From NCBI RefSeq assembly GCF_014490665.1, contig NZ_CP061038.1, positions 3,286,001 to 3,350,000 of the forward strand: DNA of 64,000 bases, in the 5' to 3' direction. Source of the DNA: Sphingomonas alpina. GTDB lineage: Bacteria > Pseudomonadota > Alphaproteobacteria > Sphingomonadales > Sphingomonadaceae. Under the pieces are notes generated by a model. That model searched no databases, was not told the DNA's origin, and worked only from the letters and a program-made list of their open reading frames with translations. Below are positions 49,890-60,956 of the stretch, piece by piece; the stretch's first letter is position 1, and the number at the start of each line of letters is the position of its first letter. A program made the translations under genes and the position numbers.

Positions 49890-52800
49890 TCACTCCGCCG
49901 CCACTGTCTCCACACGCCCCCTGCCCTTCGCCAACAACGGCGCGAGATAATGCCCGGTAAACGACCCCTTCGCCTTGGCCACCTGCTCCGGCGTCCCTTC
50001 GGCAACGATCTCGCCGCCCTTGACCCCGCCCTCAGGCCCAAGGTCGAGCACCCAGTCGGCGGTCTTGATCACGTCGAGGTTATGCTCGATCACCACGACC
50101 GTATTCCCCTGCTCGACCAGCTGGTGCAGCACTTCGAGCAGTTTGCGCACATCCTCGAAATGCAGGCCGGTCGTCGGTTCGTCCAGGATGTAGAGCGTCT
50201 GGCCGGTGGCGCGGCGTGACAGCTCCTTGGCGAGCTTGACGCGCTGCGCCTCGCCGCCGGACAGGGTGGTCGCCTGCTGGCCGACCTTGACGTAGCCCAG
50301 GCCGACCTCCGCCAGCATCGCCATCTTGTCGCGGATCGGCGGGACCGCCTTGAAGAATTCGACTGCGTCCTCGACCGTCATGTCGAGCACATCGGCGATG
50401 CTCTTGCCCTTGAACTTCACCTCCAGCGTTTCGCGATTGTAGCGCGCGCCGTGGCACACGTCGCACGTGACATAGACGTCGGGCAGGAAGTGCATCTCGA
50501 TCTTGAGCAGGCCGTCGCCCTGGCACGCCTCGCAGCGGCCGCCCTTGACGTTGAAGCTGAAGCGGCCGGGCTTGTACCCACGCGCGGAACTTTCGGGCAG
50601 GCCGGCGAACCAGTCGCGGATTTGCGTGAAGGCGCCGGTATAGGTTGCCGGGTTGGAGCGCGGGGTGCGGCCGATCGGCGACTGATCGATGTCGATCACC
50701 TTGTCGAGATATTGCAGGCCGGTGACCTTGTCATGCTTGCCGGCGAGCAGGCGCGCGCCGTTGAGCGTGCGCGCGGCCGAGGCGTAGAGCGTGTCGATGG
50801 TGAAGCTCGACTTGCCCGATCCCGACACGCCGGTGATGCAGGTGAAGGTGCCGAGCGGGATGCTCGCGGTGACGCCGCGCAGATTGTTGGCGGTGGCGTT
50901 GTGCACGGTCAGCTTCTTGCCATTGCCCTTGCGGCGCTTGTCCGGCACCGGCACTTCACGCGTGCCGTTGAGATAGTCGGCGGTGATGCTGCCCTTGGTC
51001 GCGAGCACCTCGGCGAGCGAGCCCTGTGCGACCACTTCGCCGCCATGCACGCCGGCGCCGGGGCCCATGTCGATGACATAATCGGCGGTGCGGATCGCGT
51101 CCTCGTCATGTTCGACCACCAGCACAGTGTTGCCGAGATCGCGCAAGCGGCGCAGCGTCTTGAGCAGCATGTCATTGTCGCGCTGGTGCAGGCCGATGCT
51201 GGGTTCGTCGAGCACATAGAGCACGCCGGACAAGCCGGAGCCGATCTGCGACGCGAGGCGGATGCGCTGGCTCTCACCGCCCGACAAGGTGCCGCTGGTG
51301 CGGTTGAGGTTGAGATAGTCGAGCCCGACATTGTTGAGGAAGCCGAGCCGTTCGAGGATCTCCTTCAGGATGCGCTCGGCGATCGCGCGCTGCTGATCGG
51401 TCAGGTCGGCGGGGACATTCTCGAACCAGGTGAGCGCGTCGACCACCGACAGGCGGGTGACGCTGGAGATGTCGCGCATGCCGATCTTGACCGCCAGCGC
51501 CTCTGGCTTGAGCCGCGCGCCGTGGCAGACTTCGCATGCGGCGCTGCTTTGGTATTTGGACAGTTCCTCGCGCATCCATGCGCTTTCGGTCTGGAGCAGG
51601 CGTCGGTTGAGGTTGCCGATCACGCCCTCGAACGGCTTCTTCACATCGTACGACTTGCGGCCGTCGACAAAGGTCAAAGTGACCGGCTTGCCGCCGGTGC
51701 CGTGGAGGATGATCAGCTTCACTTCGCCGGGCAATTCTTCCCATGGCGTATCGAGGCTGAAGCCGAATTCGCGCGCCAGGCTGCCCAGCACCTGCATGTA
51801 ATAGGGCGATGGCGGGTTGGACTTGGCCCAGGGCACGACCGCGCCCTTCTTGATGCTGAGCGCGTGATTGGGGACGACGAGATCCTCGTCGAACAGCATC
51901 TTCTCACCCAGGCCGTCGCACGCCGGGCACGCACCCTGCGGCGCGTTGAAGGAGAAGAGCCGCGGTTCGATCTCGGCGATGGTGAAGCCGCTCACCGGGC
52001 AGGCGAATTTCTCGCTGAACACGATGCGGTTGGCGGGGACGCCGGCGCCCTTCATCGCGCCGCCGTCGAGGGCGGCAGCTACCGCCCCCTCCCCCGTTCG
52101 TGCTGAGCTTGTCGAAGCACCGTTCTTCTTCTTCGACGTTGCAGATGTGGCACCCTGCCCTTCGACAAGCTCAGGGCGAACGGATGTCTCGGCAATGAAT
52201 TTCTGCGGTGCTTCCTTCACCCGGTTGGATGAGAGCTCGGCAACGGTCGTATCGACCAAATCGACATAAGCCAGCCCCTCGGCCAGCTTCAGCGCGGATT
52301 CGAAACTCTCCGCCAGCCGCGTCGCGATACCCGAACCGATCACCAGGCGGTCGACCACCACTTCGATGTCATGCTTGTATTTCTTGTCGAGCGCGGGGGC
52401 TTCGTCGATCTCGTAAATCTCGCCGTCGATGCGCACGCGGGTGAAGCCGGCCTTCTGCCACTCGGCTAGTTCCTTGCGATACTCACCCTTGCGGCCGCGC
52501 ACGACGGGCGCGAGCAGGTAGAGCCGCGTGCCCTCCGGCAGGGTCATCACGCGGTCGACCATCTGGCTGACGGTCTGCGCGGCGATCGGCAGGCCGGTGG
52601 CGGGCGAGTATGGAATACCGACACGCGCCCAGAGCAGGCGCATATAGTCGTAGATCTCGGTCACCGTCGCGACGGTCGAGCGCGGGTTGCGGCTGGTGGT
52701 CTTCTGCTCGATCGAGATTGCCGGCGACAAGCCCTCGATATGGTCGACGTCGGGCTTCTGCATCAGTTCGAGGAACTGGCGGGCATAGGCGCTGAGCGAT

Positions 52801-52967
52801 TCGACGTAGCGGCGCTGACCCTCGGCATAGATGGTGTCGAAGGCGAGGCTCGACTTGCCCGATCCGGACAGGCCGGTGATCACCGTGAGCGTGTCGCGCG
52901 GGATGTCGACCGACACGTTCTTGAGGTTGTGCTCGCGCGCGCCGCGGACGGATATGTGAGTCAGCAT
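49890..52967 (-). CDS. uvrA: Excinuclease ABC subunit A
   Basis: A 1025-residue ATPase that, with UvrB, finds bulky DNA lesions. It has two ABC modules ([20 protein letters not shown] and [24 protein letters not shown] and LSGGEAQR signatures; LDEPSIGLH and LDEPTTGLH) and zinc knuckles ([34 protein letters not shown]). Unusual: about 30 residues encoded by an in-frame palindromic repeat (52094-52183) interrupt it just before the KFACPVSGF zinc region. ATG 52967 is used; a LexA box lies 11 bases upstream. Confidence 0.96.
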   Translation of the reverse strand: MLTHISVRGAREHNLKNVSVDIPRDTLTVITGLSGSGKSSLAFDTIYAEGQRRYVESLSAYARQFLELMQKPDVDHIEGLSPAISIEQKTTSRNPRSTVATVTEIYDYMRLLWARVGIPYSPATGLPIAAQTVSQMVDRVMTLPEGTRLYLLAPVVRGRKGEYRKELAEWQKAGFTRVRIDGEIYEIDEAPALDKKYKHDIEVVVDRLVIGSGIATRLAESFESALKLAEGLAYVDLVDTTVAELSSNRVKEAPQKFIAETSVRPELVEGQGATSATSKKKNGASTSSARTGEGAVAAALDGGAMKGAGVPANRIVFSEKFACPVSGFTIAEIEPRLFSFNAPQGACPACDGLGEKMLFDEDLVVPNHALSIKKGAVVPWAKSNPPSPYYMQVLGSLAREFGFSLDTPWEELPGEVKLIILHGTGGKPVTLTFVDGRKSYDVKKPFEGVIGNLNRRLLQTESAWMREELSKYQSSAACEVCHGARLKPEALAVKIGMRDISSVTRLSVVDALTWFENVPADLTDQQRAIAERILKEILERLGFLNNVGLDYLNLNRTSGTLSGGESQRIRLASQIGSGLSGVLYVLDEPSIGLHQRDNDMLLKTLRRLRDLGNTVLVVEHDEDAIRTADYVIDMGPGAGVHGGEVVAQGSLAEVLATKGSITADYLNGTREVPVPDKRRKGNGKKLTVHNATANNLRGVTASIPLGTFTCITGVSGSGKSSFTIDTLYASAARTLNGARLLAGKHDKVTGLQYLDKVIDIDQSPIGRTPRSNPATYTGAFTQIRDWFAGLPESSARGYKPGRFSFNVKGGRCEACQGDGLLKIEMHFLPDVYVTCDVCHGARYNRETLEVKFKGKSIADVLDMTVEDAVEFFKAVPPIRDKMAMLAEVGLGYVKVGQQATTLSGGEAQRVKLAKELSRRATGQTLYILDEPTTGLHFEDVRKLLEVLHQLVEQGNTVVVIEHNLDVIKTADWVLDLGPEGGVKGGEIVAEGTPEQVAKAKGSFTGHYLAPLLAKGRGRVETVAAE
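52094..52183. repeat. RPELVEG palindromic element inserted in uvrA
   Basis: A 90-base element with imperfect inverted 27-base arms (52094-52120 and 52157-52183), the same arms as the intergenic copy at 4411-4477. In the uvrA frame it encodes RPELVEG at one end and STSSART at the other, adds 30 codons and keeps the frame open. Confidence 0.93.
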
Positions 52968-52977
52968 GCGGCGATAT

Positions 52978-52992
52978 GTTCCATATTTGTTC
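52978..52992 (-). promoter_or_regulatory. LexA (SOS) box upstream of uvrA
   Basis: GTTC-CATATTT-GTTC, the direct-repeat GTTC-N7-GTTC form of alphaproteobacterial LexA operators, 11 bases before the uvrA ATG. It predicts induction of uvrA by DNA damage. Spacing and both half-sites are perfect. Confidence 0.85.
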
Positions 52993-53195
52993 GGATTGGG
53001 CAAGACCCGGTCTGGCCTGAACCGGGGCCCGGTCTGGAATCCTAATCTGGGAATTTGGTCGCCGTCCCGCAAGGATGGCGCCTGTGCCGTAGCGGCGCGA
53101 TGCCCCGACGCCATTGTGACATGAAACCTCGCTAATTGTTGCAGACTCAACCGCAAACGGCCAACAATGTTCATTCGGCACGGGGGATTATCGAC

Positions 53196-56100
53196 ATGGT
53201 GGATTATGTTGGCGGCGCTGGTAACGACGTGTTTGTCGGTACCGGAGATATCGATACTGCGCATGGCAATGGCGGTAACGACACGCTGTCCGGCAACGGC
53301 GCCAACGATCAGCTGTACGGCGAGAACGGCAACGACCGGCTCGACGGCGGGCTTGGCATCGACCGCATGGAGGGCGGTGCGGGCGATGACGTCTATTTCG
53401 TCGATGACATCGGCGATGAGGTGATCGAAGCGTCCGGCGGGGGCAATGACACCATCGTGAGTTCGATATCCTTCTCGATTCAAAACCGCGCAATCGAGAA
53501 CCTGACCGTGAGTGCGGCTCCCGGCCTGACCTATAATGAAGGCATCGGAAATGAGCTGAACAATGTGCTGACCGGGGTTCTGGACGGCAACCCGACAGGC
53601 GTCAGCCTGAACGGAGAAGGCGGCAACGACCTGATCTACGGCAGCGCGGGCAATGATTTTCTCACCGGCGGCGACGGTGACGACACGATCTATGGCGGCG
53701 ATGGCAACGGATTGGATCAAATTGCCGGCGGTGAAGGCAATGACCGGATGTATGGTGGCGCCGGTTACGATTATTATACAGTCAATGATGCCGGCGACAT
53801 GATTTTCGAGGCCGTGGGCGAAGGCACTGATCTGGCCTTCATCTATACTCCATCTTATGTCTTGACCGCGGGACAGGAAGTCGAATTCATATATGCCTAT
53901 GCCCTGACTCCAGACGAAACGCTCAACATTTCCGGAAACGAATTTGGCCAGACGATATATGGGTCTGGCAATGTCACTATATTGAACGGGCTTGGCGGCG
54001 ATGATGTCCTAACCGGCTATACCGGTACGGATACGCTGAATGGCGGCGATGGCACCGACACACTCAATGGTGGCGACGGCAACGACATACTCGACGGCGG
54101 TACCGGCGGCGACACGATGACCGGCGGTCTGGGCGATGACCGCTATATCGTCGACAATAGCCTGGACCGGGTGATCGAACTCGATGGCGAAGGTACGGAT
54201 AGCGTCGAAAGCTCGGTGAGCTTCTCGCTCGGCAGCCTGACCGCGGTGGAGAATCTGACGCTGACCGGCATCGGTGCGATCAACGGCACCGGCAATGCGC
54301 TGAGCAATATCCTGATCGGCAATTCGGCGGCGAACACCCTTGATGGCGGCCTCGGCGATGATCAACTTGATGGCGGCGAGGGCAACGACATTGTGAACGG
54401 CGAGGCGGGCAATGACGCGATTAATGGTGGTTACGGCGACGATATAGTGAGTGGCGGTGCGGGAGATGACGAGCTTACTGATCTTTTCGGCAGCAACATA
54501 TTGAATGGCGAGACGGGCAACGATCGGCTGTTTGGCGGCTTTGATGAAGATCGTCTCTACGGTGGCGACGGCGCCGATCTGATACAGGGGCAAGACGGCA
54601 ATGATATATTGGACGGCGGCGCCGGCATTGATGTGATGGTCGGTGGCGCGGGCAATGATCGTTATATCGTCGATAACATTGATGATCGGGTCGAAGAGTT
54701 CGATTATAGCCAGGAAGGCAACGGTATAGATCTCGTCGAGAGTTCAGTCACATTCTCGCTGTCGCCTGTTCAAACTGAAGGAGTCGAGAATCTTATTTTG
54801 ACCGGCGGTGCGGCGATCAACGGTACCGGCAACGCGCTGAACAACAATATGCGGGGCAACGTCGCGGCAAACACGCTGTACGGCGGCGACGGCAATGACG
54901 TGCTTGATGGCGGCGCTGGTGGCGACCGGCTTTACGGCGGCGCGGGCGATGATCGCTATATCCTCGACAACAGCCTCGATCGCGTGATCGAGCTCGACGG
55001 CGAAGGCACGGATCTGGTCGAAAGCGCTGTGAGCTTTTCATTCAGCGGCCTGACCGCGCTGGAGAATCTGACGCTGACAGGGAGCGCGGCGATCAACGGC
55101 ACCGGCAATGCGCTCGCCAATATCCTGATCGGCAATTCGGCCGCGAACATCCTTGACGGCGGTGCCGGCGCGGACACGATGCAGGGCGGCTTGGGCAACG
55201 ACACCTATTATGTCGATGTCGCCGGGGATGCCGTCCGGGAGGGCGTTGGCGGCGGCAACGACACCGTGCTCGTCGCGCGAAGCTATGCGCTGGCGGCCGG
55301 ACAGGAAATCGAGACGCTAGCGACGGCAAACGATGCCGGGACCGGCTTCATCAACCTGACGGGCAACGAGTTCGCCAATATCCTGCGCGGCAATGCCGGC
55401 GGCAACCGGCTTGATGGCGGCCTGGGCGCGGACCAGATGTCCGGTGGACTGGGCAACGACATTTATGTGGTCGACACGCTCGAAGACCGGGTGATCGAGC
55501 TGAGCGGCGGCGGTACGGATACGATTGAAAGTTCAGTCATTTTTTCCCTCAGGAATGCGATAGAGGTGGAAAATCTCACGCTGACCGGTGCTGCCGCGAT
55601 CCACGGCGAGGGAAATAATCTGGCCAACATCCTGACCGGCAATGCGGCGGCGAACAATCTGTTCGGCCTGGTCGGGAACGACACCCTGTACGGCGGTGAT
55701 GGTGAGGATCTGCTCGATGGTGGCCTTGGTGCCGACCGTCTTTATGGCGGCGCCGGCAATGACCGCTACATCGTCGACGATAGCGGCGACCAGGTGTTCG
55801 AGGTCAAGGATGGCGGTACGGATATCGTCGAGAGTTCGGTGACGTTTTCGCTGGCGGGCGCGGCGGTGGAAAATCTCACACTGACCGGCACGGCAGCGAT
55901 CAACGGCACCGGCAACGATCTCGCCAATGCACTGCGCGGCAATACCGGCAACAACCAGCTCGACGGCGGACTGGGGGCCGACACGCTGTATGGTGACGCG
56001 GGCAATGACATGCTGCTGGGCGGCGGGGGCAACGATATCCTGACCGGCGGTGCCGGCATCGACGAGATGTCCGGCGGCGGTGGGGATGATCATTTCCATG

Positions 56101-58052
56101 TCGACAATGCCGGCGATATGGTTTTCGAAACCGCCGGCCAGGGTCTGGATTACGTCTATACGACCCTATCCTACGCGTTGGCGGCCGGCCAGGAGATCGA
56201 ATATTTCGGCATCACTGCCGTGTCCGGCGGTGCCGATCAGCCGATCAACCTGACCGGCAATGATTACGGACAAGCCATTCTGGGCAATGCCGCAAGCAAC
56301 ATATTGAGTGGCCTTGGCGGCAATGACGGGCTGCAGGGCTTTGACGGCAGCGACACGCTGTACGGCGGTGACGGCAATGATGTGCTCGATGGCGGCCTGG
56401 GCGGCGATCGGCTGTACGGTGGCGCAGGCGACGACCGTTATAGTCTCGACAACAGCCTGGACCGGGTGATCGAGCTCGACGGCGAAGGCACGGATACCGT
56501 CGAAAGCTCGGTAAGCTTTTCGTTCAGTGGCCTGACCGGGCTTGAGAATCTGACGCTGACCGGCAGTGCGGCGATCAACGGCACGGGCAATGCGCTGAAC
56601 AATGTGCTGATCGGCAATGCGGCGGCGAACATCCTGGATGGCGGCGCCGGCATTGACACGATGCAGGGAGGCTTGGGCAACGACACCTATTATGTCGATG
56701 TCGCCGGGGATGCCGTCCTGGAGGGCGTTGGCGGCGGCAACGACACCGTACTCGTCGCGCGAAGCTATGCGCTGGCGGCAGGGCAGGAGATCGAGACGCT
56801 GGCGACGGCCAATGATGCCGGGACCGGCTTCATCAACCTGACCGGCAATGAATTCGCCAACACGCTGCGCGGCAATGCCGGCGTCAACCGCCTTGATGGC
56901 GGCCTGGGCGCGGACCAGATGGTCGGCGGCCTGGGCAACGACATTTATGTCGTCGACAATATCGGGGACCAGATCGTCGAGCTGAGCGGCGGCGGCACCG
57001 ACACGATCGAAAGCTCGGTCAGCTTTTCACTCGGGAATGCGCCCGAGGTGGAAAATCTCACGCTGACCGGCACGGCCCCGACTAGCGCGCAGGGCAACGG
57101 ACTCGCCAATATCCTGACGGGCAACGCGGGCGCGAACCTCCTTCAGGGCGGCGACGGAAACGATATACTCGACGGCGGCACTGGTGCCGATTGGATGCAT
57201 GGCGGCCAGGGCAATGATCAATATTATATCGATGACATTAACGACTATATTCTGGAACAGGTCAACGAAGGCTTGGACAGCGTCTACAGTTCCATAACCT
57301 ACTCGCTATTGCTTGCGGACGGGGCGGTCGAGGACCTCACGCTGATCGGCTCGGCCGCGATCAATGGCACCGGAAACGTCTTGAACAACAGAATAACTGG
57401 CAACGCCGCAGTAAACATATTGGACGGCGGCCAGGGCAACGACACTCTCGACGGCGGCGCCGGCGCCGACCTGCTGTACGGCGGGGGTTCCGATGACCGC
57501 TATATCGTCGACAACAGCATGGACCGTGTCATTGAGTTCGCCAACGAAGGTACAGACCTGGTCGAAAGTTCGGTGAGCTTCTCATTCAGCAACCTGGCCG
57601 AGCTGGAGAATCTGACGTTGACCGGCAGCGCGGCGATCAACGGGACGGGCAATGCGTCGGGCAATTTCCTGACCGGCAATTCCGCCGCAAACATCCTCGA
57701 TGGCGGGCTGGGTAGCGATACGCTGACCGGCCTGGGCGGTGCTGATACGTTCGTGTTCGGCACGGCATTGGGCGCGAGCAATGTCGATACGATCACGGAC
57801 TTCGTCCATGGCACCGACCGGATCGAACTCGACCAGTCGGTCTTTGCGGGGCTTGGGCTGGGCACGCTCAGCGCCAGCGCGTTCAGCAACGGACCTGCCA
57901 CCAACGCGGATCAACATATCCTGTACGACGCGGCGACCGGCACCCTGTCCTATGATGCCGATGGGTCGGGTGCGGGCGCGGCGATCATCTTCGCCACCCT
58001 CGCCAATCATCCCGCCACCATCACCAGCGCCGACTTCCTTGTCGTACCGTGA
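53196..58052 (+). CDS. Giant RTX calcium-binding repeat protein, type I secretion substrate
   Basis: A 1618-residue acidic protein made of GGxGxDxLx nonapeptide blocks, each followed by a linker of type [21 protein letters not shown] or [10 protein letters not shown]...LTGNEF. I count ten of the first linker and four of the second. The end ([12 protein letters not shown]...[14 protein letters not shown]...FLVVP) looks like a type I secretion signal domain. No catalytic domain is seen. ATG 53196 follows GGGGGA. A 600-base block is duplicated at a 1482-base offset. No type I ABC or adaptor genes are in the window. Confidence 0.9.
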   Translation: MVDYVGGAGNDVFVGTGDIDTAHGNGGNDTLSGNGANDQLYGENGNDRLDGGLGIDRMEGGAGDDVYFVDDIGDEVIEASGGGNDTIVSSISFSIQNRAIENLTVSAAPGLTYNEGIGNELNNVLTGVLDGNPTGVSLNGEGGNDLIYGSAGNDFLTGGDGDDTIYGGDGNGLDQIAGGEGNDRMYGGAGYDYYTVNDAGDMIFEAVGEGTDLAFIYTPSYVLTAGQEVEFIYAYALTPDETLNISGNEFGQTIYGSGNVTILNGLGGDDVLTGYTGTDTLNGGDGTDTLNGGDGNDILDGGTGGDTMTGGLGDDRYIVDNSLDRVIELDGEGTDSVESSVSFSLGSLTAVENLTLTGIGAINGTGNALSNILIGNSAANTLDGGLGDDQLDGGEGNDIVNGEAGNDAINGGYGDDIVSGGAGDDELTDLFGSNILNGETGNDRLFGGFDEDRLYGGDGADLIQGQDGNDILDGGAGIDVMVGGAGNDRYIVDNIDDRVEEFDYSQEGNGIDLVESSVTFSLSPVQTEGVENLILTGGAAINGTGNALNNNMRGNVAANTLYGGDGNDVLDGGAGGDRLYGGAGDDRYILDNSLDRVIELDGEGTDLVESAVSFSFSGLTALENLTLTGSAAINGTGNALANILIGNSAANILDGGAGADTMQGGLGNDTYYVDVAGDAVREGVGGGNDTVLVARSYALAAGQEIETLATANDAGTGFINLTGNEFANILRGNAGGNRLDGGLGADQMSGGLGNDIYVVDTLEDRVIELSGGGTDTIESSVIFSLRNAIEVENLTLTGAAAIHGEGNNLANILTGNAAANNLFGLVGNDTLYGGDGEDLLDGGLGADRLYGGAGNDRYIVDDSGDQVFEVKDGGTDIVESSVTFSLAGAAVENLTLTGTAAINGTGNDLANALRGNTGNNQLDGGLGADTLYGDAGNDMLLGGGGNDILTGGAGIDEMSGGGGDDHFHVDNAGDMVFETAGQGLDYVYTTLSYALAAGQEIEYFGITAVSGGADQPINLTGNDYGQAILGNAASNILSGLGGNDGLQGFDGSDTLYGGDGNDVLDGGLGGDRLYGGAGDDRYSLDNSLDRVIELDGEGTDTVESSVSFSFSGLTGLENLTLTGSAAINGTGNALNNVLIGNAAANILDGGAGIDTMQGGLGNDTYYVDVAGDAVLEGVGGGNDTVLVARSYALAAGQEIETLATANDAGTGFINLTGNEFANTLRGNAGVNRLDGGLGADQMVGGLGNDIYVVDNIGDQIVELSGGGTDTIESSVSFSLGNAPEVENLTLTGTAPTSAQGNGLANILTGNAGANLLQGGDGNDILDGGTGADWMHGGQGNDQYYIDDINDYILEQVNEGLDSVYSSITYSLLLADGAVEDLTLIGSAAINGTGNVLNNRITGNAAVNILDGGQGNDTLDGGAGADLLYGGGSDDRYIVDNSMDRVIEFANEGTDLVESSVSFSFSNLAELENLTLTGSAAINGTGNASGNFLTGNSAANILDGGLGSDTLTGLGGADTFVFGTALGASNVDTITDFVHGTDRIELDQSVFAGLGLGTLSASAFSNGPATNADQHILYDAATGTLSYDADGSGAGAAIIFATLANHPATITSADFLVVP

Positions 58053-58077
58053 TCCGGCAGCGAGGTGACTGTTGTCG

Positions 58078-58104
58078 TGGCGCCGGGTAAATTGCCTGGC
58101 GCCA
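58078..58104 (+). terminator. Hairpin after the RTX gene
   Basis: TGGCGCCGGG (58078-58087) pairs with CCTGGCGCCA (58095-58104), nine of ten positions complementary, 25 bases after the stop. No T-run follows. Confidence 0.5.
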
Positions 58105-58135
58105 TCACAGTGAATGCGGAGCGGAAGACGTGCAG

Positions 58136-58945
58136 ATGATCTCCATGCTCGTTCTTGCCTTGGTGACGGCGGCTCCCACCCCGTCCCGTCCGGCCCAGAT
58201 CGACGGCGCCGGCAACCGGATCGAGACGTTCGCGCCGATTGCCGGCGGCAAAGACTCGACCGATTCAATCTCGGCGGTTCATTGCACCCCGGACCGGCAA
58301 CGCTGTGCGCAGCTGAGCCTCGACGTGGATGGTAATGTGTGGACGCTCTATCTGTTCGACCGGCTGCCCGGCGCCGCAGGTAAAACGCCGATCGCGTCCT
58401 TCCCGGTTCCGAACGAAGACGGGAATGCGCGCATGGCGCTCTGGCCGCGGATCGTGCGCGAGGCCTCAGGCCGGGTGCTGGTCGGGGTCGAGGCAACCAG
58501 TTCGACCTCCTATTCGGGCGGCGGGGCGAGCGCCGCAACGCTGACGCTCGCCGCAGCCGAAACGGGAAATGAGGCCATGAAAGCCGTACTGACCGTGCCG
58601 TCGCGCGGATCAGCAATGATCCGGGCCTGCTTCAGCGAGGCCGACATGCAGCAGCGCGCCAGCGCATGTCATGACGAATATGCGTTCGATGGAACGTTGA
58701 CGCTCGATCCGGCAGTGCGCACCGGCGCGCCGCACTTCATCTTCACCACCAGTGCGAAGAGCTTCCCAGGCCCCGTGTCGCGCAGTGCGGATTCGCTGGC
58801 GGCGGCACCATTGCGCCGCAAGGACGTTAAATGGGTGACGGATGCGCAATGCAGTTATCGTCGGACCATCTCGCCCGACGCGGCGAGCGGCACATTCCGG
58901 ATCGATACGCCCCTGCCCGTCTGTGACGATTATCTCGTGCCCTGA
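58136..58945 (+). CDS. Exported protein of unknown function
   Basis: A 269-residue protein with a short signal peptide (MISMLVLALVTAAPT) and a beta-rich domain (CAQLSLDVDGNVWTLYLFDRL, VGVEATSSTSYSGGGASAATLTLA) with several Cys (VHCTPDRQRC, RACFSE, SACHDEYAF, QCSYRR, VCDDY). An in-frame GTG at 58130 could also start it. No family recognised. It follows the RTX gene but is separated from it by a hairpin. Confidence 0.65.
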   Translation: MISMLVLALVTAAPTPSRPAQIDGAGNRIETFAPIAGGKDSTDSISAVHCTPDRQRCAQLSLDVDGNVWTLYLFDRLPGAAGKTPIASFPVPNEDGNARMALWPRIVREASGRVLVGVEATSSTSYSGGGASAATLTLAAAETGNEAMKAVLTVPSRGSAMIRACFSEADMQQRASACHDEYAFDGTLTLDPAVRTGAPHFIFTTSAKSFPGPVSRSADSLAAAPLRRKDVKWVTDAQCSYRRTISPDAASGTFRIDTPLPVCDDYLVP

Positions 58946-58970
58946 ACCATTGGACGGGTTGCGGCATTTC

Positions 58971-58992
58971 GTGTATTATATCTGCAATACAC
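58971..58992. promoter_or_regulatory. GTGTATT/AATACAC palindrome
   Basis: Perfect seven-base arms GTGTATT (58971-58977) and AATACAC (58986-58992), 17 bases before the start of the small basic protein gene. The AT-rich centre suggests an operator overlapping a promoter. Confidence 0.55.
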
Positions 58993-59008
58993 AATGAAGG
59001 ATCTGGCG

Positions 59009-59335
59009 ATGGCGAAGAAGGACAAGAGCGCGAAGGCCGGCAAAGCCGCAAAGCTGCCCAAGCGCATCGCCGGAATCAAGGTCCCCAAGGAGCTGCGCAA
59101 ATCGGGCGGAGCGCTGCTCGAAAAGGCCAATAGCCCGGTCGGGCGCGAGGTGATCGCCGCCGGGATCAGCGCGGTCGTGACGGCCGCGGCACGCAGCCGC
59201 GCGGGCAGCAGGGTCGCGGCGAAAGCGACGGATGCGTCGGCAAAGGCGGCGCAGGCCGGCGCGCAGGACGCCCGCGACCTGGTCGATGCGATCGGCACCG
59301 TGATGCAGCGCCTGTTCGAGAAAAAAGCCAGCTAG
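59009..59335 (+). CDS. Small basic Ala/Lys-rich protein
   Basis: A 108-residue protein rich in Lys and Ala (AKKDKSAKAGKAAKLPKRI), with a middle stretch GREVIAAGISAVVTAAA that could be a weak hydrophobic helix. ATG 59009 follows GAAGGA; an upstream ATG at 58994 is possible. No family recognised; the composition suggests nucleic-acid or membrane-surface binding. Confidence 0.6.
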   Translation: MAKKDKSAKAGKAAKLPKRIAGIKVPKELRKSGGALLEKANSPVGREVIAAGISAVVTAAARSRAGSRVAAKATDASAKAAQAGAQDARDLVDAIGTVMQRLFEKKAS

Positions 59336-59392
59336 GCAACCATGGCGCCGTGTCGTTGCCGGCACGGTTGACAAACATGTCCCGATCACCAA

Positions 59393-59414
59393 TAGTTCAC
59401 TATATGGTGAACTA
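59393..59414. promoter_or_regulatory. Palindromic operator overlapping the ArsR start codon
   Basis: TAGTTCAC (59393-59400) and GTGAACTA (59407-59414) flank TATATG, which contains the ATG of the ArsR gene (59404-59406). Such TAGTTCA-type palindromes are expected self-operators of ArsR-SRPBCC operons, so the repressor probably blocks its own transcription and translation start. Confidence 0.75.
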
Positions 59415-59745
59415 TCAAACTCCCCGACTCGATCGAACCTTCGCGGCGCTGGTCGATCCGACTCGCCGAGCCATCCTTGCCCGGCTCGAGCAAGAATCCG
59501 AAGTGTCTGTAAGCGAGCTGGCGCGGCCGTTCGCAATCAAATTGCCTGCGGTGATGAAACATCTCGATGTGCTCGGCGATGCCGGGCTGATCACGCGCGT
59601 CAAGACGGGGCGGACGGTCGCGGTGCGGCTGGCGCCCGAACCGATGGAGGAAGCAATGGACTGGCTGCGCCGTTACGAACGCTTCTGGTCGGCGAGCCTC
59701 GACCGGCTTGTCGCCTATGCCGAAGCGAAGGAGGCCGGCAAATGA
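59404..59745 (+). CDS. ArsR family transcriptional repressor
   Basis: A 113-residue winged-HTH protein: LVDPTRRAILARLEQE, SVSELARPFAIKLPAVMKHLDVLGDAGLI and RTVAVRLAPEPMEEA. No metal-binding Cys cluster is visible, as in the ArsR branch that pairs with SRPBCC genes. ATG 59404 lies inside a palindrome. The stop overlaps the next start (ATGA). Confidence 0.93.
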   Translation: MVNYQTPRLDRTFAALVDPTRRAILARLEQESEVSVSELARPFAIKLPAVMKHLDVLGDAGLITRVKTGRTVAVRLAPEPMEEAMDWLRRYERFWSASLDRLVAYAEAKEAGK

Positions 59746-60176
59746 CCAGCGTCACCCTGGTACGCCGCATCCGGGCTCGGCCTGAAACCGTGTTCGAGGC
59801 GATGACCACGCCCGAGGGGATCGGACATTGGTGGGGCCCCGACGCCGGGCCGGTGCTGTTGGCCGAGACCGACGTACGGGTCGGTGGTGCATTCCGCGTC
59901 CGCTTCAGAATGCTCGACGGCGCCGAACATGAAAGCTTCGGCACCTATCTTGAGGTCACCCCCCCGCACGGGCTGATCATGAGCTGGCAATGGGTCGACG
60001 AGCCAGATCTCGACATGCGGATCGAGATCACGTTGCGCGCGATCGCCGAGGGCACCGAACTGACCTTCACCCATGCCCGCCTGCCCGACGAGGAGGCGCG
60101 TATCAGCCATGAAGCCGGCTGGAACGGATCGCTCGACAAGCTCGAACGCTATTTTCTGCAATCCGGTGGAGAGTGA
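59742..60176 (+). CDS. SRPBCC (AHSA1-like) domain protein
   Basis: A 144-residue START-like protein with RIRARPETVFEAMTTPEGIGHWWGP, GTYLEVTPPHGLIMSWQW and the C-terminal HEAGWNGSLDKLERYF helix. Family members bind hydrophobic ligands. It is translationally coupled to the ArsR gene and is followed after two bases by the first DUF899 gene. Confidence 0.92.
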   Translation: MTSVTLVRRIRARPETVFEAMTTPEGIGHWWGPDAGPVLLAETDVRVGGAFRVRFRMLDGAEHESFGTYLEVTPPHGLIMSWQWVDEPDLDMRIEITLRAIAEGTELTFTHARLPDEEARISHEAGWNGSLDKLERYFLQSGGE

Positions 60177-60177
60177 C

Positions 60178-60927
60178 ATGACATCCCACCCAATCGTGCC
60201 GGAAGATCAATGGATCGACGCGATGCGTGCGCTGACCGCCGAAGAGAAGGCGATCACCCAGGCACAGCAACGCCTGTCGGAGAAGCGCCGTGCGCTGCCT
60301 TGGGTCAGGATCGACAAGCCGTACATGTTCGAAGGCGAGGACGGGCCAGTGCTGCTCGCCGACCTGTTCGACGGGCGCACGCAGCTGATCGTGCAGCATT
60401 TCATGTTCGGCACCGACTGGCAGGAAGGCTGCCAGAGCTGCTCCCTGCTTGCCGACCATATCGATGGCGCGCGGCAGCATTTCGAACATAATGATGCAAG
60501 CTTCGCCGCCGTGTCGCGGGCGCCGATCGACAAGATCGCACCCTATCGCCGACGCATGGGGTGGCGATTCCGCTGGGTGTCGGCGGCGCGGAGCGATTTC
60601 AATGCCGACCACCATGTCTCGTTTCCAAGCGATCGGGCGGGCGGCATATTCTATAATTTCGAACATCAGCCCGATCCTGGGATCGAGGAATTGCCCGGGC
60701 TCAGCGTCTTCCACCGTGCGCCGGACGGCGCGATCTACCGCACCTATTCCTGCTATGCGCGCGGGCTGGAGAAATTCATGGGCGTGTACGCCTTTCTCGA
60801 CGTGGCACCACGCGGCCGCGCCGAGCTCAAGACCGGCATGATGCACGACTGGCTGAAGCGCCACGACCGGTACGAGGATGACGGCCGGACACAGCCGATT
60901 TCCGCGGCGATGGTCGCAGCCGCCTGA
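60178..60927 (+). CDS. DUF899 (thioredoxin-like) protein, first copy
   Basis: A 249-residue protein of the DUF899 family: RRALPWVRIDKPYMFEG, LFDGRTQLIVQHFMFG, QEGCQSCSLLADHIDG (a CxxC pair) and FNFEHQPDPGIEELPGLSVFHR. The fold is thioredoxin-like; its reaction is not established. It is coupled to the ArsR-SRPBCC genes and is a close paralogue of the next gene. Confidence 0.92.
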   Translation: MTSHPIVPEDQWIDAMRALTAEEKAITQAQQRLSEKRRALPWVRIDKPYMFEGEDGPVLLADLFDGRTQLIVQHFMFGTDWQEGCQSCSLLADHIDGARQHFEHNDASFAAVSRAPIDKIAPYRRRMGWRFRWVSAARSDFNADHHVSFPSDRAGGIFYNFEHQPDPGIEELPGLSVFHRAPDGAIYRTYSCYARGLEKFMGVYAFLDVAPRGRAELKTGMMHDWLKRHDRYEDDGRTQPISAAMVAAA

Positions 60928-60956
60928 CCCCGTTTCACATCGATGGAGAGAGCAAC

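Noticed and set aside
53136..53195. Upstream TTG start for the RTX protein
   Set aside because: ATG 53196 has a GGGGGA ribosome site at good spacing and starts directly before the first repeat block.
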